DNA of 47,140 nt from Marinomonas rhizomae (GTDB taxonomy: Bacteria; Pseudomonadota; Gammaproteobacteria; Pseudomonadales; Marinomonadaceae), in the NCBI RefSeq assembly GCF_003315485.1, contig NZ_QNSE01000007.1, positions 221,525 to 268,664 of the forward strand, given 5' to 3'. The notes beneath the pieces are model-generated. The model saw only the letters and a list, made by a program, of their open reading frames with translations. It ran no database searches and was not told the DNA's origin. How positions within the stretch are numbered: position 1 is the stretch's first letter; each line of letters begins with the position of its first letter. A program made the position numbers and the translations under genes. Shown piece after piece: positions 1 through 9,211 of the stretch.

Positions 1-519
1 CACCCACCAAACCGTAGGTTGGATGAGACGAGGAACGAGGCGTGATCCGACATCCCCAACCAAGTCCACGAAACCACCAACCACATCCCCCAACACCCAC
101 CAAACCGTAGGTTGGATGAGACGAGGAACGAGGCGTGATCCGACATCCCCAACCAAGTCCACGAAACCACCAACCACATCCCCCAACATCCACCAAACCG
201 TAGGTTGGATGAGACGAGGAACGAGGCGTGATCCAACATCCCCAACCAAGTCCACGAAACCACCAACCACATCCCCCAACATCCACCAAACCGTAGGTTG
301 GATGAGACGAGGAACGAGGCGTGATCCGACATCCCCAACCAAGTCCACGAAACCACCAACCACATCCCCCAACACCCACCAAACCGTAGGTTGGATGAGA
401 CGAGGAACGAGGCGTGATCCGACATCCCCAACCAAATCCACGAAACCACCAACCACATCCCCCAACACCCACCAAACCGTAGGTTGGATGAGACGAGGAA
501 CGAGGCGTGATCCGACATT
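1..519 (+). repeat. REP tandem array, 93-bp period (six heads)
   Basis: Six copies of a GTAG-headed imperfect palindrome have their GTAG at 14, 107, 200, 293, 386 and 479, exactly 93 bp apart. Each head (stem GTTGGAT / ATCCGAC) is followed by the same 54-bp C/A-rich spacer, with only single-base differences such as ACACCC versus ACATCC. The array runs off the left edge. Because 93 is a multiple of three it stays open in frame 2 and gives a spurious repetitive ORF (23-619) that I do not regard as a gene. This is a divergent form of the REP core found throughout the window. Confidence 0.93.
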
Positions 520-615
520 TACCCGAAACACTAAAGCCAAGCTTGTATTTACAACTCAATACCGAGAAAATGCCGCACCAGAATTCATTAGACACGTTCA
601 GGACGACCATTTCGC

Positions 616-1527
616 ATGACAATTCTCACTACCCTCGGCCCACTATTAATCGCCCTTCTATTTGGTTACTGGGTCAATATCAAGATATTCACCCCTACTC
701 GCGTGGCAAAAGGATTAGAGCAACTGGTTTACCTTATCTTGGGCTTAATCGGCTTTAGCCTTGGGGCGTTAGATAACTTGGCCGAAAAGCTCTTTATCGC
801 CGGTTACCAAGCGATTATTTTCTTTGTACTGATTAGCGTATTAAGCCTAGGTGGTTTATATCTTAGTGGCCTACGTTTTGGTGGTACTCATGCTGATAAC
901 CTCGCCCAAGGTCCGTCTGATAGCAAATCCCATGCATTGATGGACGCAGCGAAAACCATCGCTTGGGTAATCGGTGGCGTTATTGCTGGCATATTTGCCA
1001 AAGACTGGCTAACAGGCGTCGACGAATTAGTGACGGGGCTACTGTATGTTTTGCTCTTTTTAATCGGTTGTCAGCTTCGCCAAGGCAATCATCGACTCCG
1101 TAAACTCTTTTTAAACTCACAAGGCGTTATTATTGCTCTTGTTACTATCTTCACCACACTCTTGGCTGGCTGGATTGGTAGCTTAATTTTAGGGTTAAAC
1201 TGGAACCAAGGCCTCGCTGTCGTATCAGGCTTTGGCTGGTACAGTTTGTCTGGCATTCTTATTACTGGCTTAGGCGATCCAGTACTTGGCACCACGGCCT
1301 TCTTACTTGATCTCGGTCGCGAGATTCTGGCACTCATGTTGATTCCATTCTTAGCTCGACTAAACAGCCACATGTCTGTTGGCTATTCTGGCGCAACGGC
1401 GATGGATTTTACCCTGCCCATGCTAGGTAAATTTCACGGCGCGCAAATCATCCCAGTCTGTATCGCCAGCGGCTTTATTATGAGCATCCTAGTGCCCATT
1501 CTGATTCCCTTATTTATGAGAGTCTAG
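616..1527 (+). CDS. lysO: LysO-family lysine exporter (YbjE/DUF340 type)
   Basis: Predicted inner-membrane exporter of about 303 residues, the usual size of LysO/YbjE, which exports L-lysine and its toxic analogues in E. coli. The whole protein is hydrophobic, with about eight membrane segments. It carries the family's glycine-rich central region (IAWVIGGVIAGIF) and the conserved C-terminal stretch with GFGWYSLSG and a following Gly-Asp (residues about 205-225). The ATG at 616 sits directly after the repeat-derived ORF. It stands alone: array upstream, two REP elements downstream, so it is probably monocistronic. Family assignment is firm; substrate is from family knowledge only. Confidence 0.85.
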   Translation: MTILTTLGPLLIALLFGYWVNIKIFTPTRVAKGLEQLVYLILGLIGFSLGALDNLAEKLFIAGYQAIIFFVLISVLSLGGLYLSGLRFGGTHADNLAQGPSDSKSHALMDAAKTIAWVIGGVIAGIFAKDWLTGVDELVTGLLYVLLFLIGCQLRQGNHRLRKLFLNSQGVIIALVTIFTTLLAGWIGSLILGLNWNQGLAVVSGFGWYSLSGILITGLGDPVLGTTAFLLDLGREILALMLIPFLARLNSHMSVGYSGATAMDFTLPMLGKFHGAQIIPVCIASGFIMSILVPILIPLFMRV

Positions 1528-1548
1528 AATAATACCAACGCCTCACCC

Positions 1549-1654
1549 GTAGATCGAATGAGACGAGGAACGAGGCGTGATCCGACCTTCCAACAAAGAC
1601 ATCACACCCACAAAACCGTAGGTCGGCATGAGGGAGGAACGACCGTGATCCGAC
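1549..1654 (+). repeat. Two REP elements, subtype A then subtype B
   Basis: The first (1549-1586) has the A-type interior GAGACGAGGAACGAGGCG. The second (1618-1654) has the B-type interior GAGGGAGGAACGACCG. Both start with GTAG and end in ATCCGAC. They lie just after the lysO stop and could act as a 3' hairpin for its mRNA. Confidence 0.85.
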
Positions 1655-2156
1655 ATTTCAACAAAACCCAACGGCAGATCACACTCGTGCCTCATTCATC
1701 TGCCCGAAAAGAGTCAACAAACCGTAAAGACCGCCAAATAAACAAAGCGGCTTTCGCAAACTCTGTCATGCTTTTGTAAAAGCGATTGTCTCGGTAAAGA
1801 ACAGAGGATTAATCTCATTGCACGCCTTGTGTTTTGTAAAACCTTTCTTGAAAATCAATGTCGTTGAAATGAAAGAAAGATCTTTTGGAACTCAAACAAA
1901 GTGTGCAGGTGAAGGGGTCGCTTTGGTAACGTGAAAACATATAAACTGGCATATACAGCCTACCTTATGTTAGAACACTATGTTACAAAAGAACGACGGA
2001 TCTGATTTTGCAAAGCACAAGGCGTATATCATTGTTCCTGCTTTGTTTTCGCCCCATGAAATGCTGGTCCAAAAAATGTGAATCGAACTCCGTCTTAAAT
2101 GTTAATGCTTTACATCACAAAGTGATAAACCCACAAATAATGGAACACCTTTCCTT
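1655..2156. other. Intergenic region without recognisable gene
   Basis: About 500 bp between the REP pair and the FKBP gene. I see no ORF with a plausible start or family resemblance, and no tRNA-like fold. It presumably carries the FKBP promoter; a TTTACA at about 2110 followed by an AT-rich stretch near 2135 is a weak candidate only. Confidence 0.4.
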
Positions 2157-2891
2157 ATGAAAAAAATAGCTATGAAAAAAACTCTTATTGCGGCGCTAGT
2201 CATGTCATCGGTTTCTTTTGCGTACGCAGCAGATAGCGAAATTAAACTGGACACGAAAGAACAACGCCTTGGTTACAGCATTGGAACCATGTTTGGTTCG
2301 CGCATGTCACAGGATTTCTCTGAATTAGACATGAAAACATTTATGGCAGGTTTTCAAGATTCATTTGCTGGCAAAGAAGGCAAAATGAGCATGGATGAAG
2401 TGACCAAAACCATTCAAGACTACCAGCAAGAGCAAATGAAAAAAGCTCAGCTTGAAGAAGAAAAAGCTGCCGCAGAGGCAAAAGCCGCTTCTGCTGCTTG
2501 GCTGAAAGAAAAAGAAGCCGAAGATGGCGTGAAGAAAACCGACTCAGGTTTGCTTTATAAAGTCATCACAACAGGCGAAGGCGATAAGCCAAGCGCCACT
2601 GACACAGTAAAAGTAGACTACGAAGGCAGCCTAATGGATGGCACAGTGTTTGATAGCTCATACAAACGTGGCGAAGCAATCACTTTCCCACTAAATGGTG
2701 TTATCCCTGGCTGGACTGAAGGTCTACAACTTATGCCTGTTGGCTCTAAATACGAATTGTATATTCCTGCTGACCTAGCCTACGGCCCTGGTGGCACTGG
2801 CCCTATTCCACCAAATGCAGCACTTAAGTTTGTTGTGGAACTACATGATATTGAGAAGCCAGAAGCGGCTAAGCCGTCAGCTTCTAAATAA
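2157..2891 (+). CDS. fkpA: Periplasmic FKBP-type peptidyl-prolyl isomerase (FkpA/Mip family)
   Basis: Folding helper for exported proteins. The N-terminus is a clear signal peptide (Lys-rich start, hydrophobic core, cleavage after AYA near residue 24). Residues about 30-120 form the helical dimerisation arm typical of FkpA/Mip (KEQRLGYSIGTMFG, then a charged Lys/Glu/Ala-rich coiled stretch). Residues about 125-235 are the FKBP domain, with VKVDYEGSLMDGTVFDSS, VIPGWTEGLQLMPVG and AYGPGGTGPIPPNAAL. A second in-frame Met five codons in (2172) would also leave a good signal peptide, so the start is uncertain by 15 bp. A strong terminator follows, so it is a single-gene unit. Confidence 0.92.
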   Translation: MKKIAMKKTLIAALVMSSVSFAYAADSEIKLDTKEQRLGYSIGTMFGSRMSQDFSELDMKTFMAGFQDSFAGKEGKMSMDEVTKTIQDYQQEQMKKAQLEEEKAAAEAKAASAAWLKEKEAEDGVKKTDSGLLYKVITTGEGDKPSATDTVKVDYEGSLMDGTVFDSSYKRGEAITFPLNGVIPGWTEGLQLMPVGSKYELYIPADLAYGPGGTGPIPPNAALKFVVELHDIEKPEAAKPSASK

Positions 2892-2912
2892 ATCATTCAA
2901 GCTCACGCCCTG

Positions 2913-2950
2913 AAAAACCGCTTCAAATGCACACTTTGAAGCGGTTTTTT
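2913..2950 (+). terminator. Rho-independent terminator of the FKBP gene
   Basis: A perfect stem AAACCGCTTCAAA / TTTGAAGCGGTTT with a 7-nt loop is followed by a T run, 22 bp after the stop codon. Confidence 0.9.
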
Positions 2951-3059
2951 TATTTGCATGGTTCAGCATAGTATATAAAGCTATTGATGTAAGATATCCC
3001 TTGATAGACAATACCGCATCGTGAATGCACGCAAAATATGAATTGAAAAGGACAAAGCG

Positions 3060-3881
3060 TTGAAGCTAAAAGAGTATATCCCCGCGATGAAAGCCGCCTA
3101 CAGGCTGAAAAAAATACCCTTGCCAACGCTTAAAGCGAGCACAGGTAAGCTTCTACCTTTAATAGTCACACTCACTTCCATTCCGTCTCGATTAGGCATT
3201 ATCGACTTAACCATTCGCAGTTTATTAAACCAAACCGCTAAGCCCGAGAAAATATTACTCTGGTTAAACGAAGATTTACGTAACCAAATTCCAAAAAAAC
3301 TAACCGACCTGGAAGGCGATATTTTTGAAATTCGCTATCAAACAGAACTCACCTGTTCCCACAGAAAACTTATCTATTCATTAGTCGAATTTCCAGAAAC
3401 AACCTTAGTAACCTGTGACGATGACCTTATTTATACAAACACTTGGTTAGAATCGCTTTATAAAGAACACCAGCAACATCCCAAAAGCGTTATTGCTAAC
3501 GAATGCCGTATGATCTCTTATGATACCGAAGGGAAACTGCTGCCTTATAAACAATGGAAAATGCAAAAAGACGCCAATTTAGCAGATCAAAAATTACTAC
3601 CAATAGGTTATGGCGGCGTCTTGTATCCTGCTCACTCACTGCATGGCGATGTGACAAACCAGAGCTTATTTTTACAACTCACACCAAAAGCAGACGACCT
3701 TTGGTTTAGAATGATGTCCTTCTTACAAGGAACAGAAGTAAGAAGAGCCGCCACACCATCGTCCAAACCAACCCCTATTGCAGGGTCACAGAAGATATCT
3801 TTGAAAAAAACCAATGTAAGACAAGATGGAAACCGAGAGCAGTGGCAAGCTTTGTGTGACCATTACAACGTAAAATTATAA
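3060..3881 (+). CDS. Putative glycosyltransferase, GT-A fold
   Basis: 273 residues. After a short basic leader, residues about 35-60 read as the first strand and nucleotide-binding region of a GT2-like fold (VTLTSIPSRL...IRSLLNQT). A DXD-type metal-binding motif occurs as TCDDDLIY near residue 120, followed by GYGGVLYP and a DDLW motif near residue 218, which are typical of this transferase type. The start is TTG, chosen because AAAAGGA lies 7-8 bp upstream; the next ATG is nine codons in and lacks such a site. It leads a three-gene plus-strand operon with an O-antigen ligase-like protein and a WcaJ-type transferase, so it probably adds a sugar to the same glycan or to lipid A-core. Donor and acceptor cannot be read from sequence. 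Confidence 0.72.
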   Translation: MKLKEYIPAMKAAYRLKKIPLPTLKASTGKLLPLIVTLTSIPSRLGIIDLTIRSLLNQTAKPEKILLWLNEDLRNQIPKKLTDLEGDIFEIRYQTELTCSHRKLIYSLVEFPETTLVTCDDDLIYTNTWLESLYKEHQQHPKSVIANECRMISYDTEGKLLPYKQWKMQKDANLADQKLLPIGYGGVLYPAHSLHGDVTNQSLFLQLTPKADDLWFRMMSFLQGTEVRRAATPSSKPTPIAGSQKISLKKTNVRQDGNREQWQALCDHYNVKL

Positions 3882-3928
3882 TGTCACTTCCTACCCTCAA
3901 ACATTACTGACCAACAACGAGAAAATAG

Positions 3929-5278
3929 ATGCAACCCTCAGCTTTACAAAACTTTTTTAAGCGTAAAACCCCAGAAGAGCAGCCAACTTGGCTTATTCTG
4001 CTCGGAATTGCTTCTATTGCTGTCTACGCCTTCTCACGAACAGGCTTTATGGATGCGGCGGAAATTAGTTCAGCCGTAGCGACCCTCACCGGTTTTTGGG
4101 GGCTTTATAAATACGGTAAAGTAGTTAACAGCCATATTCTATTCCGCTTTATCTGGGTAGCTCTTATCTTTCAGTTCATTTCATGGGCATTGTCTGTCTA
4201 TGTCACTCCAGAGTGGGCGCGAGAAACACCGCAATTAGATAAAATTACGCGTTGGTTTACCTTCATTCCGCTTGCTTGGTGGGTCGCACAACGTAAAAAT
4301 GCAGTCTGGCTTATTTGGGGAAGTGCAGCACTAGGAATACTAATCTCACCATGGGTGACTGGAGAAGGTATTCCAGAAATCATCAGAGGGTTAAATGGAG
4401 AAAGGGTTTTCTTTGGTCTTCGACAGCAACAGCATGCAAGCTTATTTTTTGGCATTATTTTAATTGGTTTATTGTGTTTTACCAAAAGAGTTGTGGCTCT
4501 GAAGCAATGGTTAGCCATCCCGTTACTTCTCATACTACTATATTGCCTATTAATCGTTTATATCAACGCCTCTCGTCAAGCTTGGCTAGCTTTACTACTC
4601 ACAGCTCTTTTCATGGCCAGCTTTTTCACTGTAAAGCGTCTTAAGAAAGCAACAGGAAAACAAAAACTTATAATATTAACTGTATTCGTACTTAGTATTT
4701 TCAGCTCAGCAACTTTAATACTGAGTAGTGATAAAATCGTAAACAGAGTTATGAAAGAAAAAGAAGCATTATCAGCTATTGCTTCACTTAATTTTGATAA
4801 CGTACCTTATTCTAGCTTCGGCATCCGCTTGCACAGCTGGGTAGCCGCCACTGACTTTATAAAAGAAAAGCCTGTTTTTGGTTGGGGCAGCAATGGAAGA
4901 ACACTAGTAATGAAACATACCAAATGGCTGCCAGATTGGGTACAAGAAGATTTCGGCCATTTACATAATACCTATATTGAAATGCTCGTTAACTTCGGTA
5001 TCGTTGGCTTAGCTTTTTACCTTTTTATGTGGGTATACCTAACCAAAAGCCTTTTTAGAGAGATTCATAAAGGGACTATTGAAAAAGACATTGGCTATTT
5101 TTTCATGAGCTTTTTATGTTTTTGGAGCATCATGAACTGCTTTGAGGCTTATCAAAATTTCTGGACTGGCGTTTTTTACTTCACTGTGTTTGTGACAGGG
5201 ATACAAGCCAGAGTCTGGCGTGTAAAACTCCAACCCACCACCTCAGAAGAAACAAATAAAAACACCTGTATTTACTAA
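3929..5278 (+). CDS. O-antigen ligase / Wzy-type polymerase (Wzy_C family)
   Basis: A 449-residue polytopic membrane protein with about 11-12 hydrophobic segments and the large periplasmic loop typical of WaaL/Wzy_C proteins. Diagnostic features are the RQQQHASLFFG segment (about residue 165) and the loop motif RLHSWVAATDFIKEKPVFG followed by HLHNTYIEMLVNFGIVGL (about residues 305-360). There an Arg and the HNxxL-type element are the conserved catalytic-region residues of the ligase family. WaaL ligates glycan to lipid A-core; Wzy polymerises repeat units. Sequence alone does not separate the two. No other polymerase candidate exists in the 3-18 kb block, so a polymerase role for that glycan is possible. 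It lies 47 bp after the glycosyltransferase and 26 bp before wcaJ. Confidence 0.82.
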   Translation: MQPSALQNFFKRKTPEEQPTWLILLGIASIAVYAFSRTGFMDAAEISSAVATLTGFWGLYKYGKVVNSHILFRFIWVALIFQFISWALSVYVTPEWARETPQLDKITRWFTFIPLAWWVAQRKNAVWLIWGSAALGILISPWVTGEGIPEIIRGLNGERVFFGLRQQQHASLFFGIILIGLLCFTKRVVALKQWLAIPLLLILLYCLLIVYINASRQAWLALLLTALFMASFFTVKRLKKATGKQKLIILTVFVLSIFSSATLILSSDKIVNRVMKEKEALSAIASLNFDNVPYSSFGIRLHSWVAATDFIKEKPVFGWGSNGRTLVMKHTKWLPDWVQEDFGHLHNTYIEMLVNFGIVGLAFYLFMWVYLTKSLFREIHKGTIEKDIGYFFMSFLCFWSIMNCFEAYQNFWTGVFYFTVFVTGIQARVWRVKLQPTTSEETNKNTCIY

Positions 5279-5304
5279 ACAACACCAGATTAATAGAGAA
5301 TAAC

Positions 5305-6708
5305 GTGAAAAAAGGACTAACCTTAAAAGAACACAGCGCTTCTATTGCTGTAAGTCATAGAATCTTAGACATTACGTGCTTACTTTCCACGGGGCTATTT
5401 AGTTTCTGGTTACGTTTTTCACACTTGGACCTAAATACCGCATACAAGAACGTCCTATTGCTTGGTGTGATTATTGGCGCCATGTTGATGTCTGCTTCTG
5501 GAGGGTATAGAGCATGGCGGGGATCTTCTTTTGGCAGCGAAATCAGATGTGTAGTTAGTGCAACATTTGGAACCTTCTTACTTCTAGTTCTCAGTGCCTT
5601 TGCTACTCAGACCTCAGACTTATACTCAAGGATATGGGTAGCCACTTGGCTAACATCTTCAACCATACTTATCCTTGGCTATCGTTTATTCCTTAGACAA
5701 GCACTAGGTGCATTGCGCAAAAAAGGCTTCAACATTCGCAGAGTACTTATTATTGGAGACAGTGAGCTTGGGCAAAATGTTGCCCACAGACTTACTCAGA
5801 ATCCATCTATGGGGCTTGTGGTAAAGGGTTTTATATCAAATAAAACCACAACAAACATAAAAGACAAATATGTAGAAAACTTTCCGATTCTAGGTAACCT
5901 AGAAGAGATTGATCAATTGGTACACAACCTGCATATAGACCAAGTTTGGATTGCTTTACCAATGAGTGAAGTAGCTCAAATGGAACAAGTTCAAACAACC
6001 CTTGCCACAAGCGCCGTTACTATTCGTATGGTACCAGACATTTTTGGGTTCCAATTACTCAATCAATCTATGACTGAAGTAGCTGGATTGCCCGTTATCA
6101 ACCTATCCACTTCTCATATGCTCGAAGGTAAAAACCGTTTTCTTAAATCTATGGAAGATAAAGTACTTTCGTTCATCATATTGCTTGGTATCAGCCCTAT
6201 CATGATCGCCTTAGCCATTGGCGTAAAATTATCTTCACCTGGCCCCATTTTTTACCGACAAGAAAGAGTAAGTTGGAATGGCCGTTCTTTTGGCATGTTA
6301 AAGTTTCGATCAATGACTGTAGACAGTGAAAAAGAGGGCATAAAATGGGGAGGAGCAACAAGCATGTCTGTAACTAAATTTGGGGCATTTATCCGTAAGA
6401 CCAGTTTAGATGAATTGCCGCAATTTATAAACGTACTAAAAGGCGATATGTCTATCGTTGGACCAAGACCTGAGCGGACAGTATTTGTAGATCAGTTTAA
6501 ACATGAAATCCCCGGCTATATGCAAAAACATATGGTAAAAGCAGGGATTACTGGCTGGGCTCAAGTAAACGGGTGGCGTGGCGACACGGACCTAAAAAAA
6601 CGGATCGAGTGTGACCTATACTACATAGAGCATTGGTCAATTTGGCTAGATCTAAAAATAATATCCTTAACTTTTTATAAAGGTTTTATAAATAAAAATG
6701 CAAAATAA
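5305..6708 (+). CDS. wcaJ: Undecaprenyl-phosphate hexose-1-phosphate transferase (WcaJ family)
   Basis: Initiating enzyme that moves a hexose-1-phosphate (usually glucose) from UDP-sugar to undecaprenyl phosphate at the inner membrane. At 467 residues it is family length. The N-terminal third has four membrane helices, then a Rossmann-like middle domain (VLIIGDSELGQNVAHRL, about residue 150). The C-terminal catalytic domain follows one membrane-dipping helix (about residue 285). It carries FRSMTVD, RKTSLDELPQFINVLKGDMS, VGPRPER and the ITGWAQVNGWRGDT element. The GTG start at 5305 fits the family N-terminus; its ribosome site (AGAGAA) is weak. It is last in the plus-strand operon and ends 3 bp before a terminator. 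A second initiating transferase at 29804 indicates that two glycans start from this locus. Confidence 0.9.
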   Translation: MKKGLTLKEHSASIAVSHRILDITCLLSTGLFSFWLRFSHLDLNTAYKNVLLLGVIIGAMLMSASGGYRAWRGSSFGSEIRCVVSATFGTFLLLVLSAFATQTSDLYSRIWVATWLTSSTILILGYRLFLRQALGALRKKGFNIRRVLIIGDSELGQNVAHRLTQNPSMGLVVKGFISNKTTTNIKDKYVENFPILGNLEEIDQLVHNLHIDQVWIALPMSEVAQMEQVQTTLATSAVTIRMVPDIFGFQLLNQSMTEVAGLPVINLSTSHMLEGKNRFLKSMEDKVLSFIILLGISPIMIALAIGVKLSSPGPIFYRQERVSWNGRSFGMLKFRSMTVDSEKEGIKWGGATSMSVTKFGAFIRKTSLDELPQFINVLKGDMSIVGPRPERTVFVDQFKHEIPGYMQKHMVKAGITGWAQVNGWRGDTDLKKRIECDLYYIEHWSIWLDLKIISLTFYKGFINKNAK

Positions 6709-6710
6709 TT

Positions 6711-6749
6711 AAAAAAGAGCAGGCATACGGCATCCCCCTGCTCTTTTTT
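6711..6749. terminator. Bidirectional terminator between convergent operons
   Basis: A perfect 13-bp stem AAAAAAGAGCAGG / CCTGCTCTTTTTT lies between the stop of wcaJ (+) and the stop of the minus-strand transferase. The A run on one arm and T run on the other make it work in both directions. Confidence 0.93.
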
Positions 6750-6752
6750 AAG

Positions 6753-7883
6753 TCAGTAAATTGAGTTTTCAAGAACATAGTTATAATATTTCACTACATC
6801 ATATTTCGTCCAGCCTTGATAAAATGCATCACCGAAATTAATAACTTCTTTATCAAACAAAATAGAGTGGGCTCCTCCCGTAGAATTTATTGTCATAACA
6901 AATTCAGAGTCTTTAACAACGTTAAGCAGAGATCCTGCATTATTAATTTCAATACCATTTAAATTACAATAATTAATAGTTTGCAAAAGATTATTTAAGT
7001 TCTTTTCTGCAGGATGCAATCGCACGATAAGCTTAATATTTCGCTCTTCTGAGATTTTCTTAGCTTTTTTTAAGGCTGAAACACCGACTTCTTGTGACTG
7101 AAAAACTGTCTGAGAATCATGCTCAACCTGAGCAATGAATAAACAATAATTCTCTGTGATGTTATTTCTAGATTTTTTGACTATTTTTTTAATTATTCTT
7201 TTTGAAATAAGTGCATATAGTGCAACTTTTGCATAAGCCAAAAAAGAAGGTTCTGGATAAATTGTTTTAAAGAGAATATGCCCGAACTTATTCAGCAAAG
7301 ATTCTAATGCTTTAGAGCTTACTTTTTTAGATACGTGTGGAGGAATATAAGAGAACAATAAGTTACGCAGTGATTCCACTTTTTCATCGGTGATTTTTTC
7401 ATTTACTTCTGATACTCGTAGTGTATGATCCGAATCAGCATTGACTCCAGTAACACTCCATTGAAATTTTTTTGGAAAATTGGCTATTTCAAAAAAAACT
7501 GCTTTATCCTCTGTTAAAAATTCCTTTAACCTATAGAAAGCATACTGAAAGCCTTTGAAAATTAATATATGATCATAATCAGAAAAAACTGAATCCAAAC
7601 CTCTATTTCTTATTTTTTTCCCTATACGAAAACCAAGCTTTACTTCATCTATAGAAAGCATACTTATAAAGGGTGAACTTTCTCCTCTCAATAAAATATT
7701 TTCTGAAAGTTCATTTAATTTAATATCTTTTTTAGCATAAAGAAAAGAATACAAAGTAGCATGTAAAAAAACAACATTCTTAGTTCTACACTTTCCTAAA
7801 ACATCCCTAAAAAAAAGATATCGTTCAAAATCGTCAATCAGCACTACAACTTTTTTATCAAATAAAAGTTTTTCTAATCTCAT
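6753..7883 (-). CDS. Capsule-type glycosyltransferase (PF05159-like)
   Basis: 376 residues, no signal peptide. The C-terminal third matches the Capsule_synth/KpsS-KpsC type of fold: VRLHPAEKN (about residue 290), then VMTINSTGGAHSILFDKEV (about residue 330) and INFGDAFYQG, where the Asn-Ser-Thr-Gly turn and the following Gly-x-Ala/Tyr are typical. The N-terminal half is basic and AT-rich and I cannot assign it further. In ABC-type capsule loci these proteins are Kdo transferases; here there are no kps export genes, so another sugar is possible. It is the last gene of the minus-strand block and shares the terminator with wcaJ. GGTG precedes the ATG. Confidence 0.68.
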   Translation of the reverse strand: MRLEKLLFDKKVVVLIDDFERYLFFRDVLGKCRTKNVVFLHATLYSFLYAKKDIKLNELSENILLRGESSPFISMLSIDEVKLGFRIGKKIRNRGLDSVFSDYDHILIFKGFQYAFYRLKEFLTEDKAVFFEIANFPKKFQWSVTGVNADSDHTLRVSEVNEKITDEKVESLRNLLFSYIPPHVSKKVSSKALESLLNKFGHILFKTIYPEPSFLAYAKVALYALISKRIIKKIVKKSRNNITENYCLFIAQVEHDSQTVFQSQEVGVSALKKAKKISEERNIKLIVRLHPAEKNLNNLLQTINYCNLNGIEINNAGSLLNVVKDSEFVMTINSTGGAHSILFDKEVINFGDAFYQGWTKYDVVKYYNYVLENSIY

Positions 7884-7933
7884 GTAATTACACCTGATAA
7901 TAAAACAACCAAAATAGAGCTTAAATCAATTAA

Positions 7934-9016
7934 TCAATTAATTAATCCTAAGTATTTTTCAGTATATTTAGAAGACATACTCTTTGCAGAAAACTGTTCT
8001 CGAGCATTCTGAAAATAAGCTTGATCAAAATTCGCATTAAACTCTTCAACTATCATTTCTATAGTCTTATGAATTTCAGTACTTTCAGACGAGAGAAGAA
8101 AAACCTTACTAATCATAGGACAAATATTAGATATTTCTAAATGTGAATCAATGTCAGAGAGAATAGCAGGAACACCAGCTGATAATGACTCTAAAACCGC
8201 ATTGGGTAAACCTTCAGATAAAGAAGCAGATATAAAGTAGTCAGTTATATTTAGGTAACTACCAACAGAATTTACATTCCCTAATAAATGTATCCTGTCA
8301 TTTGAAATGCTATTACACTCTAACATTTCTGGACCATCTCCAAGAATGATTAAACAGCCGTCATTATTTTCAAAGTATTTTTTCATTATAGAAATAAGAA
8401 AAACCATATTTTTTCTAGGAATTAAAGCTCCCATTGAAATAAAAACAGGGGATTTAAAACATGAAGTATCAATATTTATAGTACTATCCATGTTTGATAG
8501 ATCAACACCATTCTGAATAACATAGTACGGAACTCCAATTCCTTTCAACTTTCCGGCAACACTATGAGAGCATGAAACGACATTTTTACATTTCTTCAAA
8601 GCTGAAAGATGCTGCCATACTAGAAGACGTCCCTTTATTTTACCGAACTTTGAAATGTAGTCCTCTGGAGGAAAATTTCGAGCAGTTATAACCCAAGGTA
8701 TTTTAAGGTTCATTTTGCTTAATAAAATATCAGCTCTAAGTCCCTGAGAGTGAATTAAATCAGGTTTGATTTTTCTTAACATTTTTTTTATGTATCTAAT
8801 AGCAAGAAAAAAACTCTTTATTCTAGAAAGAGCTAAAGTTTCTATTTTAATATTTAGAGAGTCAAATTTACGCTTATCACTATTTTCTCTTTCTTCAGAT
8901 AAGGTTAAGATAGTAATATTAAAATTACTTAAATCTTGATTGCTTATGATATTATAAAGCTGATTAGTTGGTCCAGATTTACCAAGAGTACTAACAATAT
9001 ATAAAATTCTTTTCAT
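7934..9016 (-). CDS. Glycosyltransferase family 4 protein
   Basis: About 360 residues with GT-B fold. The N-terminus RILYIVSTLGKSGPTNQLYN is the acceptor-binding start typical of GT4 enzymes, followed by DLIHSQGLRADILL and VITARN (about residues 90-120). The C-terminal donor domain has ISMGALIPRKNM (about residue 190), ILGDGPE and the signature FISASLSEGLPNAVLESLSAG (about residues 260-285), with Glu residues in the EX7E arrangement. I prefer ATG 9016, since GGGTGA lies just upstream; an in-frame GTG at 9025 adds three residues. It lies directly downstream of the IS-broken gene, with which it was probably co-transcribed. Confidence 0.85.
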   Translation of the reverse strand: MKRILYIVSTLGKSGPTNQLYNIISNQDLSNFNITILTLSEERENSDKRKFDSLNIKIETLALSRIKSFFLAIRYIKKMLRKIKPDLIHSQGLRADILLSKMNLKIPWVITARNFPPEDYISKFGKIKGRLLVWQHLSALKKCKNVVSCSHSVAGKLKGIGVPYYVIQNGVDLSNMDSTINIDTSCFKSPVFISMGALIPRKNMVFLISIMKKYFENNDGCLIILGDGPEMLECNSISNDRIHLLGNVNSVGSYLNITDYFISASLSEGLPNAVLESLSAGVPAILSDIDSHLEISNICPMISKVFLLSSESTEIHKTIEMIVEEFNANFDQAYFQNAREQFSAKSMSSKYTEKYLGLIN

Positions 9017-9211
9017 TTCACCCACTATATACGTAGCAATTATTTAATGTGGCCATTATGATTAAACCAAGCTGATATGAGATATATTCTATATATCGAA
9101 GAAAGAGAAGACTTAGCCACCCAACCGCCTTTATCTATAGAGTTTCGTAATCTAAAAATCATTTTCTCTAGACTATTTTTCTCCCACAAATCACAAGAGA
9201 AAATTCCGTTA

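Noticed and set aside
1655..2156. tRNA or small RNA gene upstream of the FKBP gene
   Set aside because: I could not find a cloverleaf, a CCA end or a promoter-terminator pair; nothing supportable.
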